Part shown: positions 1 through 9,419 of the stretch, in pieces
Layout: the number at the start of each line of letters is the position of its first letter
How positions within the stretch are numbered: position 1 is the first letter of the stretch
Assembly (NCBI GenBank): GCA_027031485.1
Contig: JALVQI010000072.1
Location: forward strand, 1 to 41,763
Reading direction: 5' to 3'
Length of the DNA stretch: 41,763 bases
Source: Candidatus Aminicenantota bacterium
GTDB taxonomy: Bacteria > Acidobacteriota > Aminicenantia > JAMOAD01
Program-made: the position numbers and the translations under genes
The notes under the pieces: generated by a model
Seen by the model: only the letters and a program-made list of their open reading frames with translations
Databases searched by the model: none
Told to the model about the DNA's origin: nothing

Positions 1-1073
1 ACATGTGTTTTATATTTTTTTGTTTCCAGCCATTGGAAAAAACCTTTAACCCCATAGTACCCCTTTCCGCCCTCTATAATCAACTTTTTTTCATTATCTT
101 TTAATTTCTTGAAAGGTTTATTCAACGTTATTTTTTCTTTTTTACAAAACTCAATCAATTCCTCTTTTAATTCATAGGCAGCAGGTTTTTCAAAGGGCTC
201 TATCGCTCCCTCTTTGATTGAAAGTTCAGAATTCGGAATAACTTTCTCCATATCAATCTCAATAATATCCCCATACCCTTTACAAACAGGACAGGCTCCC
301 TTAGAGGAGTTAAATGAAAAGAGTGCCGAATCAGGGGCTGGTATTTTTATATTGCAGTAGGGACAAAACAAATCTCCTGAGAATAGATGGATCACATTTC
401 CTTCTTCCACAAAGAAACTGTTACTCCAGTGAAAAGCTGTCAGGATTCCTTCAAAAACTCTTTCTGCTTCCGAAGGCTTAACAACAAGTGTATCAATCAC
501 AACATAAATGGGATTGGACTTTACCTTAAAAATGGATTCCCTCTTTCCATCTACCATTGCATAGAGGAAGCCTCCTCCATAGATTTCCCTGAGATTCTTA
601 TTTGTAATAAAGCCAAAATTTATTTTCACTCCTGAAAATCTTTCCAAAATTTCTTTTTTCAAAGACTCAGGATTATACTTTATAATTTCCCTTCCACAGG
701 AAGGACAGTATGGTTTTCCCTTTTTTGCAAATAGTATTCTTAAAAAATCATAAATCTCTGTTATAGTGGCAACAGTAGACCGGGGGTTTTTTATAAAACT
801 TTTTCTTATGACTGCTATGGAAGGTTGAAGCTCATTTATGAATTTCACATCAGGAGATGGAATTTTTTCAAAGAACTGTCTTGCAAAAGTTGAAAGAGAG
901 AGAAAAAATCTTCTTTGACTTTCCGCATATATGGTATCCATTACAAGGGAGGATTTTCCGGCTCCCGACACTCCTGTAATTACAATATTTTTATAAAGAG
1001 GAATTTTTAATCTGTCTATTTTCAGATTATTCTGTCTTGCTTCTTCTATTTCAATATAATCTTTTGAGCTCAT
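1..1073 (-). CDS. uvrA: UvrA-family excinuclease ABC subunit A, N-terminal part (runs off the window)
   Basis: UvrA is the damage-recognition ATPase of nucleotide excision repair. About 357 codons of the N-terminus are present; the rest lies beyond base 1. Translating the minus strand gives a start near IEIEEARQNNLK, a Walker A loop GVSGAGKSS (Lys40), then YAESQRRF, the stretch NPRSTVATITEIYDFLR, and zinc-binding CPSCG and later CPYC...CPVCKGYG, which matches the UvrA insertion domain order. The start ATG follows the exchanger stop directly (TAAATG) with no clear ribosome site, so translational coupling is likely. The segment after the signature region (INELQPSIAVIRKSF) differs from the usual GLSPAI.I..K form, so a UvrA paralogue is possible. 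Family assignment is firm; canonical versus paralogue is open. Confidence 0.87.
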   Translation of the reverse strand, partial: MSSKDYIEIEEARQNNLKIDRLKIPLYKNIVITGVSGAGKSSLVMDTIYAESQRRFFLSLSTFARQFFEKIPSPDVKFINELQPSIAVIRKSFIKNPRSTVATITEIYDFLRILFAKKGKPYCPSCGREIIKYNPESLKKEILERFSGVKINFGFITNKNLREIYGGGFLYAMVDGKRESIFKVKSNPIYVVIDTLVVKPSEAERVFEGILTAFHWSNSFFVEEGNVIHLFSGDLFCPYCNIKIPAPDSALFSFNSSKGACPVCKGYGDIIEIDMEKVIPNSELSIKEGAIEPFEKPAAYELKEELIEFCKKEKITLNKPFKKLKDNEKKLIIEGGKGYYGVKGFFQWLETKKYKTH

Positions 1074-2042
1074 TTAAGATACAAAAGATAGGGAGAGAAC
1101 AAGAACATACAAAAGTATGATAAACAGGGATACAATAATTTGAGATATTCTACTCTTAATTATTTTACCTGAAAAAGCCGCAAATATTGATATTCCTCCA
1201 ACAACAACGGCTGTCCAGAAATTAGACCAGCTTTCGATTTTCCAAATGGTTCCTTTTATGTAGAAAAAGTCAACAATGGAGAAAATCAAAATATTAAAAA
1301 TTATGCTACCGAATATATTTCCAATGGCAATTCCAAAAAATCCTCTCTTTGCAGCCGAATAGGATACAACCAATTCAGGTAAAGATGTAACCATTGCGAT
1401 AAATAAAAGTCCCATAAAGGTAGATGTCCAGTCCATTTTTATAGCTATCTTTTTTGCAAGAACCGGTAAATATAAACCGGTAACAATTATTACAACAGAA
1501 GCTATTGAAAATTTAAAAACTATGTTCGACAAACTTTCCGAACTTTTTTCCTCTTTATCAACAGGTTTAAATTCCTTATTGTATATGATTTTGAGAATCC
1601 CGAAATAAAAAAAAGTTATTATTATTGATTGAAGACCTATGAATCCTATAGAAGGAAATCTGACCTTCAGGAAAAAAGCAACAGAGAGGAGTAATCCTCC
1701 TGTAAGCAGAGATGTTTTTTTAAATCTTTTTGAAATTATTGTGAAAAGATTTGATTTTTTCAAAGTAAAGCTCATAATAGATACAATAGTCAGATTAAAA
1801 ATACAACTTCCAAGTATTTCACCGAAAAGCATATTATTGTCTTTCACAATGTTAACAGCGCTTATACCTGTAAAAAGTTCAGGAAGTGAAGTAACAGCGG
1901 ATATAAGCGTAACCCCTATCAACCCTTCAGAAATCCCCGCTCTTGAAGAAAGCCTGTCTCCGTAAAATGATAATCTTTCTCCTGAAATGTAGATAAGAAA
2001 TAAGATAAAAATAAATTCTATCCATAAAACCATTAAGGACAT
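1074..2042 (-). CDS. Calcium/sodium antiporter, CaCA family (YrbG-like)
   Basis: This 322-residue inner-membrane protein has about ten hydrophobic helices and the two inverted alpha-repeats that form the ion site in cation/Ca2+ exchangers. Repeat 1 reads VTSLPELFTGISAV followed by GEILGSCIFNL (about residues 50-90). Repeat 2 reads VTSLPELVVSYSAAKRG followed by AIGNIFGSIIFNI (about 215-255). The Glu of each TSLPEL motif is an ion ligand in the family. It probably exchanges Ca2+ for Na+ or H+; the counter-ion cannot be read from sequence. It lies between the C69 peptidase and uvrA on one strand, probably in one transcript. Length is normal for bacterial YrbG-type exchangers. Confidence 0.9.
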   Translation of the reverse strand: MSLMVLWIEFIFILFLIYISGERLSFYGDRLSSRAGISEGLIGVTLISAVTSLPELFTGISAVNIVKDNNMLFGEILGSCIFNLTIVSIMSFTLKKSNLFTIISKRFKKTSLLTGGLLLSVAFFLKVRFPSIGFIGLQSIIITFFYFGILKIIYNKEFKPVDKEEKSSESLSNIVFKFSIASVVIIVTGLYLPVLAKKIAIKMDWTSTFMGLLFIAMVTSLPELVVSYSAAKRGFFGIAIGNIFGSIIFNILIFSIVDFFYIKGTIWKIESWSNFWTAVVVGGISIFAAFSGKIIKSRISQIIVSLFIILLYVLVLSLSFVS

Positions 2043-2085
2043 CGGAAATTATATCAGATTTAAAAATATCAGTAAAAAATATAAT

Positions 2086-3567
2086 TTAGTTTTTTATGAA
2101 TGTTTTTTCTATTTTTTTTAAGCTTTTTTCAAAGCTTGAATAGATTCCGTGAAAATAAAAATCAAGGAAATTTTTTGCAAGTTTTTGATCTTTTCCATAG
2201 AGCAAAACAAAAGTAGACTCAAAGCTTTTCTGCGTTTTAAGGATTGAGTCCTCAAGGGGAGAAAAATATTTTTTCAAAACCTTAATTCTATTGTAATAAT
2301 CCTTTTCAACAAAATTCTCTAACAAATGAATTCTTGAATAAATAAGTTTGTTTCTTAATATAAAAGATTTAGTGGGGAAATAGTGTTTTTCAATAATTTC
2401 TTCATAGGTTAGCGGAGGTTTTTTTCTTGAAAAATCTTCAGGAAAGCTCTTTAAACCATAGTAAAGGGGCAAGAAGACCGATGTATCAGGTTTGCCGATT
2501 GATACCCAGATTAGAGTTGAAATCGGAGCAGGTAAATTAGCTCTTAATTGAGCGACTATGGAGTATCTTGTTGTTTTAACACAAATAGGCCTTTTATTTC
2601 CATAGGTTGAAGGATTGTTAGGACTCGTCTCTTTTTTTGAAAGATCATATTTTGTGCCCTCAAAATGGTCTCTGAGAACTCTCATAAGAAGAGCGGGAGT
2701 AACTTTTCTTGCAGGTTTTATCTCAAATGGATAAATGTCTTCCACCTGAAATTTATTTCCACCAATTAATCTTAAAGCACTCCATTGCCTGTAAGTATTG
2801 TATGTGTTTTTTAAATTATGCGCATATACCTTTGCAAAATCAAAGGCTCCATCTTTCTCAGGATTATAAAGACCTTTTTCTATGGCAAACTTTATTATAT
2901 CCTTAGAACCTAAATATTTTCTTGTATTTTTAAGATTTATCTTATGTATATTATAGTGATTCGGAATTATAGCCACTTTATCATCATCAACCCTTTCGGC
3001 AACCCAGTGTTTTCCCTTAACAACTGCCACCATCCATCCCTCATTTTTATCAGCAATAGAATAAGTTCTTCCGGAAGAATTATAACCATATTCTTCCACA
3101 AATTTTCCAAGTAAAAGTACTGCTTCCCTTGCTGTATGAGCCCTTTCAACAACAAGCCTTCTTAACATATATCCTATAATTCCCTCCCCTTGAGCCTTTT
3201 CTTTGGACATACACCCATTTGAGACAATTACAACACCACTTTTATTAATAAAACTATCTGCAAAATTAAAACCTGGTAGCTCAAACCATATTAATTCCTG
3301 AGTTGAAGGAGAAACCTGAATCTTCTCTCCACTTTTTAAATATGAATAAAGAGGAGCATTGAATTTTTTTGCATTTACTCTCATTATATTTAAATATGCA
3401 TCCCCTCCGTCATCTTCATTATGAGCAAGGATTACAGAACCATCCGCTGTAGCATTCTTTCCCGCAATTATCGTAAAACAGTTGCACATACAGGTTTTGT
3501 TTGAGATTGAATAGAGCGGGAAAATAAAAATTAAAAGAAGAAAGACAAAAAATATTTTCCTTTTCAT
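2086..3567 (-). CDS. Secreted C69-family dipeptidase (PepD-like)
   Basis: This 493-residue protein starts with a signal peptide (MKRKIFFVFLLLIFIFPLYS) and then NKTCMCNCFTIIAGKNATADGS. Family C69 enzymes are Ntn hydrolases whose nucleophilic Cys becomes the N-terminus after processing. By alignment of the (T/F)TI..GK.AT.DGS stretch, Cys30 should be that residue. Other family segments include AHNEDD and the WF...G.NFADSF region. It should cleave dipeptides in the periplasm or at the surface, which fits a peptide-fermenting cell. An AAAGGAG ribosome site sits 4-5 bases before the ATG, and a promoter-like sequence lies at 3598-3626. Cys26 and Cys28 next to the nucleophile are unusual. No lipobox is present. 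Confidence 0.88.
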   Translation of the reverse strand: MKRKIFFVFLLLIFIFPLYSISNKTCMCNCFTIIAGKNATADGSVILAHNEDDGGDAYLNIMRVNAKKFNAPLYSYLKSGEKIQVSPSTQELIWFELPGFNFADSFINKSGVVIVSNGCMSKEKAQGEGIIGYMLRRLVVERAHTAREAVLLLGKFVEEYGYNSSGRTYSIADKNEGWMVAVVKGKHWVAERVDDDKVAIIPNHYNIHKINLKNTRKYLGSKDIIKFAIEKGLYNPEKDGAFDFAKVYAHNLKNTYNTYRQWSALRLIGGNKFQVEDIYPFEIKPARKVTPALLMRVLRDHFEGTKYDLSKKETSPNNPSTYGNKRPICVKTTRYSIVAQLRANLPAPISTLIWVSIGKPDTSVFLPLYYGLKSFPEDFSRKKPPLTYEEIIEKHYFPTKSFILRNKLIYSRIHLLENFVEKDYYNRIKVLKKYFSPLEDSILKTQKSFESTFVLLYGKDQKLAKNFLDFYFHGIYSSFEKSLKKIEKTFIKN

Positions 3568-3597
3568 AATACTCTCCTTTATTCTTTAATAGAATAT

Positions 3598-3626
3598 ATT
3601 TTAGTTTAATTTCTCTCTTTAAGCAA
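3598..3626 (-). promoter_or_regulatory. Candidate sigma70-type promoter for the C69 peptidase
   Basis: On the minus strand, TTGCTT (3626-3621) and TAAAAT (3603-3598) are separated by 17 bases. The peptidase ATG is about 30 bases downstream. It follows the 3647-3704 terminator, so the peptidase unit can be transcribed independently of the fab/hppA operon. Confidence 0.5.
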
Positions 3627-3640
3627 ACAACCCCCCATCT

Positions 3641-3704
3641 AAATAAAAAAGGGAGCCTTTTTATAGCTCCTTTGCTGCCTCTTTACGAGGCCAAGGCTCC
3701 CTTT
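3641..3704 (-). terminator. Structured intrinsic terminator after hppA
   Basis: A perfect 11-bp inverted repeat AAAAGGGAGCC / GGCTCCCTTTT (3694-3704 with 3647-3657) encloses a second hairpin GCCTC/GAGGC. On the minus strand the outer stem is followed by TTTTTTATTT. It sits about 40 bases beyond the hppA stop and about 80 bases before the next start. It is larger than a simple terminator because of the nested hairpin and the 36-base loop, so a regulatory leader is possible, but I recognise no riboswitch class. Confidence 0.75.
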
Positions 3705-3745
3705 TCAAATATATTAATATATTCTTTTTTCTTCTTTTGTCAAGA

Positions 3746-5938
3746 TTAAAAGATATGAAAGGCTACCGTAAGTCCTGCTACAACAACAGAAACCATACTC
3801 ATTAATTTAATAAGAATATTTAATGAAGGCCCCGCAGTATCCTTTAAAGGATCTCCCACAGTATCTCCGACAACGCCTGCTTTATGAGAAGAAGAACCTT
3901 TACCACCTAAATTGCCTTCTTCAATATACTTTTTGGCATTATCCCAGCTTCCACCTGCATTAGCCATAAAAATCGCAAGAATAAAACCTGAGCTCAAAGC
4001 TCCGATTAAAAGTCCCATAACTCCTGCAACACCAAAAACTATTCCCACCAAAATCGGAACAATTACAGCTGCAAGAGAAGGTGCAACCATTGATTTTTGA
4101 GCACCTTTGGTTGAAATTGCAACACATGCTTGATAATCAGGCTTTGCTTTACCTTCCATTATACCGGGAATCTCTCTAAACTGTCTTCTTACCTCATCAA
4201 CCATCTTTCCCGCTGCTTTACTTACAGCTTTTATGGTTAAGCCTGAAAAGAAAAATGCCATCATTGCCCCAATAAATACTCCTGAAATAACCATGGGATT
4301 CATCAAATTAACTTTAAAAAATTTCATAAAATCAGCAATGGTTAAATCATGGAGAAATTGAATGAGTTCAACCCCTTTTTGTTCGGCTACCCTGGCAAAA
4401 TCAGCAAAATTTCTTCCATGCTCAACCGCTCTGATAAGACCTGCTCTTACCTCTTCAACATAGGCGGCAAGGAGAGCCAGAGCTGTTAAAGCAGCTGAAC
4501 CAATAGCAAAACCTTTCCCGGTGGCTGCCGTTGTATTACCAAGTGCATCAAGTGCATCTGTGATTTTTCTCACTTCCGGAGGAAGTTCAGACATTTCAGC
4601 ATTCCCTCCCGCATTATCAGCAACAGGGCCATATGCATCTGTTGCAAGGGTTATACCGAGAGTGGAAAGCATTCCGACAGCTGCAACACCAATTCCATAC
4701 AAACCTTTGATCGGAGTTGTAAAACCACCTGCAAATGCAAAGGCACCGACAATCCCTGTAACAACGGCAAGAATAGGAATTGCAGTTGAAATCATTGCCT
4801 GTGACATTCCCGCAAGAATAGTTGTCGCTTCCCCTGTTTTAGTCTGGTTTGCAACAAAAATAGTGGGTTTGTATCCGGAAGATGTATAATATTCTGTTGA
4901 TTTACCTATTACAAGACCAACGATTAAACCTATAACAACAGAGCCTGCTATACCTAAATTTCCGGGAAGGAGAGTTTTAACGAGAAAATAAACTCCGACT
5001 ATTATTATAGCTGAGCTTAAGTAAATTCCTCTATTTAAAGCGGATAAAAGATTTTTTTGAGAAGCATCTTCTTTGGCTTTTACGGCATAAACTCCGATAA
5101 TTGAAGCAAGTATTCCTAATCCGGCAACAATCATAGGAAGAATAACCGCATTGAACGCCAAACTTTTATTTGCAATAAAGGCTGCTGCGCCAAGAGCTGC
5201 GGATGAGAGTATTGACCCTGTATATGATTCATAAAGGTCAGCGCCCATTCCTGCAACATCACCAACATTATCACCAACATTATCGGCAATTGTGGCAGGA
5301 TTTCTCGGGTCATCTTCAGGTATTCCCGCTTCAACCTTTCCGACAAGGTCAGCTCCGACATCGGCGGCTTTCGTAAATATTCCTCCTCCCACTCTCGCAA
5401 AAAGAGCCTGCAGTGAAGCTCCCATACCGAAAGAGAGAAGAATAACAGTTGTCTCTCTTAAACTGTAGTGGGCTCCAAAGTAAAGAGCGCTAAACCAGAT
5501 AGAAATATCTACAAGACCGAGACCCACAACAGTTAATCCCATAACAGCCCCTGCTCTAAAAGCAATTCTCAAAGCATCATTTAAAGATTTTCTTGCTCCG
5601 TTTGCCGTTCTCGCGGAAGAATTTGTGGCAGTCATCATTCCAATATAACCTGAAAGAGCTGAAAAGAAACCTCCTGTTAAAAATGCAAAAGGTGTCCACC
5701 CTGATTGAACATGGAGACCATAAGCTAAGAAGGCAAGAAATCCTGATGTTATTATAAAAAATATTGCCACAACTTTATACTGTTGAGATAGATAAGCTTT
5801 TGCGCCTGTTTTCACAGCATCAGCTATTTCTCTCATTTTTTCAGTTCCTTCATCAGCCTTCATCACATTTTTATAGAATATAAATGCAAAGATAAGAGCT
5901 ATGCCAGCGCTAATAGGTGCTATTAAAAAAATTCCCAT
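3746..5938 (-). CDS. hppA: Membrane-bound ion-pumping pyrophosphatase, K+-dependent type, probably Na+-transporting
   Basis: This membrane pyrophosphatase of 730 residues has about 16 helices. It splits PPi and pumps Na+ or H+. Active-site loops are visible: [32 protein letters not shown], and the late [26 protein letters not shown] carries Ala and Gly at the two positions that mark the K+-dependent subfamily (Lys and Thr in K+-independent ones). Glu237 in DLYESY is at the place used by Na+-pumping members (position 6.53), not four residues later as in plant H+ pumps. The ATG at 5938 is chosen because GAGGAGG lies six bases upstream, inside the fabF tail; a GTG 15 bases earlier would bury that site. 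It ends the fatty-acid operon. Confidence 0.95.
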   Translation of the reverse strand: MGIFLIAPISAGIALIFAFIFYKNVMKADEGTEKMREIADAVKTGAKAYLSQQYKVVAIFFIITSGFLAFLAYGLHVQSGWTPFAFLTGGFFSALSGYIGMMTATNSSARTANGARKSLNDALRIAFRAGAVMGLTVVGLGLVDISIWFSALYFGAHYSLRETTVILLSFGMGASLQALFARVGGGIFTKAADVGADLVGKVEAGIPEDDPRNPATIADNVGDNVGDVAGMGADLYESYTGSILSSAALGAAAFIANKSLAFNAVILPMIVAGLGILASIIGVYAVKAKEDASQKNLLSALNRGIYLSSAIIIVGVYFLVKTLLPGNLGIAGSVVIGLIVGLVIGKSTEYYTSSGYKPTIFVANQTKTGEATTILAGMSQAMISTAIPILAVVTGIVGAFAFAGGFTTPIKGLYGIGVAAVGMLSTLGITLATDAYGPVADNAGGNAEMSELPPEVRKITDALDALGNTTAATGKGFAIGSAALTALALLAAYVEEVRAGLIRAVEHGRNFADFARVAEQKGVELIQFLHDLTIADFMKFFKVNLMNPMVISGVFIGAMMAFFFSGLTIKAVSKAAGKMVDEVRRQFREIPGIMEGKAKPDYQACVAISTKGAQKSMVAPSLAAVIVPILVGIVFGVAGVMGLLIGALSSGFILAIFMANAGGSWDNAKKYIEEGNLGGKGSSSHKAGVVGDTVGDPLKDTAGPSLNILIKLMSMVSVVVAGLTVAFHIF

Positions 5939-5939
5939 A

Positions 5940-7211
5940 TCAATCCTCCTCACTTATTTTCTTAAATATCAGAGTTGCATTGGTCCCACCAAAACCAAAG
6001 GAATTACTCATTACATATGTTAAATCCTTCTTTATACTTTCATTTGGAGTATAATTTAAATCACATTCCGGGTCAGAATTTTCATAATTAATCGTAGGGG
6101 GAACTATGCTATCTCTTATAGCTAACAAGGAAAATGCAGCTTCTATGGCACCCGCTGAACCTAATAGATGTCCTGTCATAGATTTTGTGGAAGATATGTT
6201 AACCTTATAAGCATAATCCCCAAAAACAGTCTTTATTGCAAGTGTTTCTGTCTTATCGTTTAGAACTGTTGATGTTCCGTGAGCATTAATATAATCAATC
6301 TTTTCAGGTTCTATTTCTGCATCCTTTAAAGCCTCTTTCATACATCTGGCTGCTCCTGAACCATCGGGCGAAGGAGATGTTTGATGATAGGCATCTGAGC
6401 TCATACCAAAACCTACAATTTCTCCGTAGATTTTAGCCCCTCTTTTTTTTGCTTTCTCATACTCTTCTAAAATTAAAATAGTTGAGCCTTCTGCTATTAC
6501 AAATCCATCCCTTGTAGCATCAAAAGGTCTGGAAGCTTTGGATGGTTCCTCATTGTGTCTTGAGAGAGCTCTCATTATATCAAAACCTCCCACTCCCAGA
6601 GGAGTAATCGGAGCCTCAGTCCCTCCTGTAATCATCATATCAGCATAACCTGTTTGGATTAACCTGAAAGCTTCTCCTATAGAGTGGGTAGAAGTAGCGC
6701 AAGCAGTTACTGTGGAAAGATTGGGTCCTTTCGCTTTATATATCATTGAGAGTATTCCTGAAGCCATGTTTATGATAGCTCCGGGAATGAAGAATGGCTG
6801 AATCTTTCTAAATCCTTTTTCATTTAAGATATTCTGATTCCTGGAAATTGAACCAATACCACCTATTCCCGAACCAACGGCAACACCTGTTCTATCCTGC
6901 TCATCCTCGCTTAATTCGCTAAGACCTGCATCCTCCCATGCAATCTTTGCAGCGGCTACAGCATAGTGAATAAATTCATCGTTTCTTCTAATTGTTCTGT
7001 TGTCCATGTAGTTAGAGGGATCAAAATTCTTGACTTCTCCCCCAACCTGTGACCCCAGATCGCTTACATCTATCTTTGTAATCCTTGAGATCCCGCTTTT
7101 CCCTTTCTTTACATTTTCCCATGGTTCTTCTATTCCTATTCCCACTGGAGAAACTATTCCCATACCTGTAACAACAACTCTTCTTAATTTAATAAATCTG
7201 TCTTTTGACAT
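5940..7211 (-). CDS. fabF: 3-oxoacyl-[ACP] synthase II (KAS II)
   Basis: FabF condenses malonyl-ACP with acyl-ACP in fatty-acid elongation in the cytoplasm. The 423-residue protein has the complete Cys-His-His triad: Cys171 in TACATSTHS, His311 in NAHGTST and His348 in [10 protein letters not shown]. The C-terminal [11 protein letters not shown] is also present. Length is typical for the family. It follows acpP by 24 bases in the same operon, the usual acpP-fabF order. No convincing ribosome site precedes the ATG at 7211; the upstream bases are AT-only apart from a few. The stop is one base from the hppA ATG, and its last codons supply that gene's ribosome site. Confidence 0.97.
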   Translation of the reverse strand: MSKDRFIKLRRVVVTGMGIVSPVGIGIEEPWENVKKGKSGISRITKIDVSDLGSQVGGEVKNFDPSNYMDNRTIRRNDEFIHYAVAAAKIAWEDAGLSELSEDEQDRTGVAVGSGIGGIGSISRNQNILNEKGFRKIQPFFIPGAIINMASGILSMIYKAKGPNLSTVTACATSTHSIGEAFRLIQTGYADMMITGGTEAPITPLGVGGFDIMRALSRHNEEPSKASRPFDATRDGFVIAEGSTILILEEYEKAKKRGAKIYGEIVGFGMSSDAYHQTSPSPDGSGAARCMKEALKDAEIEPEKIDYINAHGTSTVLNDKTETLAIKTVFGDYAYKVNISSTKSMTGHLLGSAGAIEAAFSLLAIRDSIVPPTINYENSDPECDLNYTPNESIKKDLTYVMSNSFGFGGTNATLIFKKISEED

Positions 7212-7235
7212 TATAAATTTTTGTTTAATAAGAGA

Positions 7236-7478
7236 TTAAGATTTTTTTTCTGCGATATAGTTAACCAATTCTCCTACGGTCATTATCTTATCAAGATCTT
7301 CATCAGGAATTCTAATATCAAACATATCCTCAACATCCTGAAGAAGTGTGGAAACATCAAGGGAATCAAACCCTAAATCTTCAAGAAAAGTAGCATCATC
7401 CGTAATCTGACTCTCTTCAATTTTAAACTCATCCATAATAAAATCTTTGATTTTTTTCAAAATTTCTTCTTTTGTCAT
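7236..7478 (-). CDS. acpP: Acyl carrier protein
   Basis: This 80-residue acidic protein carries the growing acyl chain on phosphopantetheine bound to Ser39 of the motif LGFDSLDV. The helix II/III region continues STLLQDVEDMFDIRIPDEDL, giving the normal ACP size and charge. The usual ADSLD is here FDSLD, and DVSTLL replaces the common TVELVM, so the recognition helix is somewhat divergent. It lies between fabG and fabF, the classic position. A ribosome site (AGGAGGAAAAG) is visible before the ATG. Confidence 0.96.
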   Translation of the reverse strand: MTKEEILKKIKDFIMDEFKIEESQITDDATFLEDLGFDSLDVSTLLQDVEDMFDIRIPDEDLDKIMTVGELVNYIAEKKS

Positions 7479-7499
7479 TCTTTTCCTCCTTATTTTTTT

Positions 7500-8234
7500 T
7501 TAGATATAAAGACCACCTGAAACATTTATAGTTTCACCTGTTATATAATCAGCATCATCGGAAAGCAGAAACTTTACCACTTTAGCTATGTCTTCCGGCT
7601 TCCCAAATCTTTTTAAAGGTATGGATTTTATATATTCTTCCTTCACCCGATCCGGTAATTTTGCCGTCATATCAGTCTCAATGAAACCGGGAGCAATGGC
7701 ATTTACGGTTATCCCTTTGCTTCCATACTCTTTTGCTATGGATTTTGTAAAACCTATTATTCCACTTTTTGAAGCAGCATAATTACTCTGTCCTGCATTT
7801 CCCATAAGTCCTACAATCGAACTAATATTTACTATTTTACCAGACCTCTGTCTTGCCATATAAGGTATCACATGCTTTGTAAAATTAAAAACACCCTTTA
7901 AATTTATTGAAATAACATTATCCCAATCTTCCTCTCTCATTCTTAAAAGAAGACTATCTCTGGTTATCCCGGCATTATTTACAAGATAATCGATTTTTCC
8001 GTTTTTTTCAAAAACAGACTTTACAACTTTTTCCACTTCATTGAAATTTGAAACATCGCAGGAATAAACAGAGTGTATTTCAGAATCATGAAGCTCATTC
8101 TTCAGCTCCACCAGTTTCTCCTCATTTCTTGCAACCAGAGCTAAAATCATCCCCTCTTCCGCAAGGGTTGATGCTATCCTCTTGCCAATGCCTCTTGAAG
8201 CTCCCGTAACAATAGCTATCTTTCTATCCTCCAA
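7500..8234 (-). CDS. fabG: 3-oxoacyl-[ACP] reductase
   Basis: FabG is a short-chain dehydrogenase that reduces 3-oxoacyl-ACP with NADPH. The 244-residue protein has the Rossmann motif TGASRGIGKRIA at the N-terminus, NNAG near residue 87, and the catalytic set Ser139, Tyr152 and Lys156 in NISSIVG...NYAASKSG. The C-terminus ITGETINVSGGLYI is typical. Its start overlaps the plsX end by 11 bases, and acpP follows. Context makes the fatty-acid role secure rather than another SDR activity. Confidence 0.96.
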   Translation of the reverse strand: MEDRKIAIVTGASRGIGKRIASTLAEEGMILALVARNEEKLVELKNELHDSEIHSVYSCDVSNFNEVEKVVKSVFEKNGKIDYLVNNAGITRDSLLLRMREEDWDNVISINLKGVFNFTKHVIPYMARQRSGKIVNISSIVGLMGNAGQSNYAASKSGIIGFTKSIAKEYGSKGITVNAIAPGFIETDMTAKLPDRVKEEYIKSIPLKRFGKPEDIAKVVKFLLSDDADYITGETINVSGGLYI

Positions 8235-9231
8235 TGTTTACCTCCTTTATTCTCTGAGAAATCTTTTGATAAACCTCTTTTTCTATCATCTTCTTTGTTG
8301 TCAAAAGTCCATTTTTAATAGCCTTAACTCTTGACCTTCCGTGTCCTATTACGACAACCCCTTTTACTCCCAAAAGGATTGCTCCTCCGTATTCAGAATA
8401 ATCCAGCTTTTTCTTTAGCTTCCTTAAACCACTCCACAGAAGAAGTAAGCCAAGTTTATGTAAAATATTTCTTGTTAAGGTATTCTTAAAATGCCCGTAA
8501 AGATTTTCTGCCATTCCTTCGGCAACTTTCAGAGCCACATTTCCGGTAAAACCATCGGTTACTATAATATCAACTTTACCCTGATGGATAACATGCCCCT
8601 CAATATTCCCCTTAAAATTCAAATTTGAATTTGACAAAAGTTTATAAGCTTTCTTTGTTAATTTATTTCCTTTTAAAGTCTCTTCTCCTATAGACATCAA
8701 ACCTATGGAGGGATTTTTCTTTCCAAGAATCTCCTCTGTAAATATTGTTGCCATCACAGCAAATTGAAAAAGGTGTTCAGGTTTGCAATCCGCATTTGCC
8801 CCAACATCCAGAATCACGGATTCCCCTTTTTGAGTGGGAAAAATCACAGCCAGCGCCGGTCTTTTTATTCCCTCAAGAGGTTCAAGGATAAACTTTGCAT
8901 TGACCATTACCGCTCCCGTGTTCCCTGCAGAGAACATCCCTTCAGCATCCCCGTTCTTGACAAGCTCCAAAGCCACTTTAATACTTGATTTTTTCTTACC
9001 TCTTAAATAACTTATAATAGTATCTTTCATAGTAACAACTTCCGGAGCATCCACTATTTCAATTTTATCATAATGCCTAAAGCCCACCTTATCAAGACAG
9101 TCTTTTACCTCTTTTTCCTGTCCTACGAGATAAAGCTTAATCTCTTCATCATCAAGGGTACTTTTAGCTCCTTTTAACACCTCACAAGGAGCATAGTCCC
9201 CACCCATCACATCAAGAGCGATAGATTTCAT
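8224..9231 (-). CDS. plsX: Phosphate acyltransferase PlsX
   Basis: PlsX converts acyl-ACP and phosphate to acyl-phosphate, the acyl donor for PlsY in phospholipid synthesis. It is a peripheral membrane enzyme. The 335-residue protein begins IALDVMGGDYAP, has GMFSAGNTGAVM (about residues 97-108), LDVGANADCKPEHL and DGFTGNVALKVAEG, all typical of the family. It follows rpmF by three bases, the conserved rpmF-plsX pairing. The C-terminus after GHGRS is normal. Nothing unusual is seen. Confidence 0.97.
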   Translation of the reverse strand: MKSIALDVMGGDYAPCEVLKGAKSTLDDEEIKLYLVGQEKEVKDCLDKVGFRHYDKIEIVDAPEVVTMKDTIISYLRGKKKSSIKVALELVKNGDAEGMFSAGNTGAVMVNAKFILEPLEGIKRPALAVIFPTQKGESVILDVGANADCKPEHLFQFAVMATIFTEEILGKKNPSIGLMSIGEETLKGNKLTKKAYKLLSNSNLNFKGNIEGHVIHQGKVDIIVTDGFTGNVALKVAEGMAENLYGHFKNTLTRNILHKLGLLLLWSGLRKLKKKLDYSEYGGAILLGVKGVVVIGHGRSRVKAIKNGLLTTKKMIEKEVYQKISQRIKEVNIGG

Positions 9232-9234
9232 ATT

Positions 9235-9417
9235 TTATTCTTGGTTACCCTGTATAACCTGTCTTCCTTTATAATATCCGCATTCAGGGCAAGCTCTGTG
9301 TGGCATCATAGGACTACCACATTTAGGACAGAGAGTAAGACTCTTAACTTCCAAACCATGATGAGATCTTCTTTTTCTTTTCCTTGATTTTGATGTTTTT
9401 CTCTTTGGTACAGCCAT
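9235..9417 (-). CDS. rpmF: Ribosomal protein bL32
   Basis: This 60-residue basic protein of the large ribosomal subunit starts MAVPKRKTSKSRKRKRRSHH. It carries a complete zinc ribbon, Cys30-x2-Cys33 and Cys43-x2-Cys46, so it is the zinc-binding (C+) form. It lies between yceD and plsX, the standard conserved arrangement, with only two bases between the yceD stop and its ATG side. Confidence 0.97.
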   Translation of the reverse strand: MAVPKRKTSKSRKRKRRSHHGLEVKSLTLCPKCGSPMMPHRACPECGYYKGRQVIQGNQE

Positions 9418-9419
9418 TT

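Noticed and set aside
3641-3704. Known riboswitch (c-di-GMP, fluoride or guanidine type) before the peptidase
   Set aside because: The fold and GCAAAG segment are suggestive, but consensus positions of those classes do not match; a terminator explains it.
4521-4889. 122-codon plus-strand frame opposite hppA
   Set aside because: The composition (Ala, Pro, Ile rich) is a shadow of a conserved membrane protein on the other strand, with no ribosome site.
5939-5953. GTG start for hppA giving five extra residues (MRRID)
   Set aside because: It would overlap the GAGGAGG ribosome site that serves the ATG at 5938.
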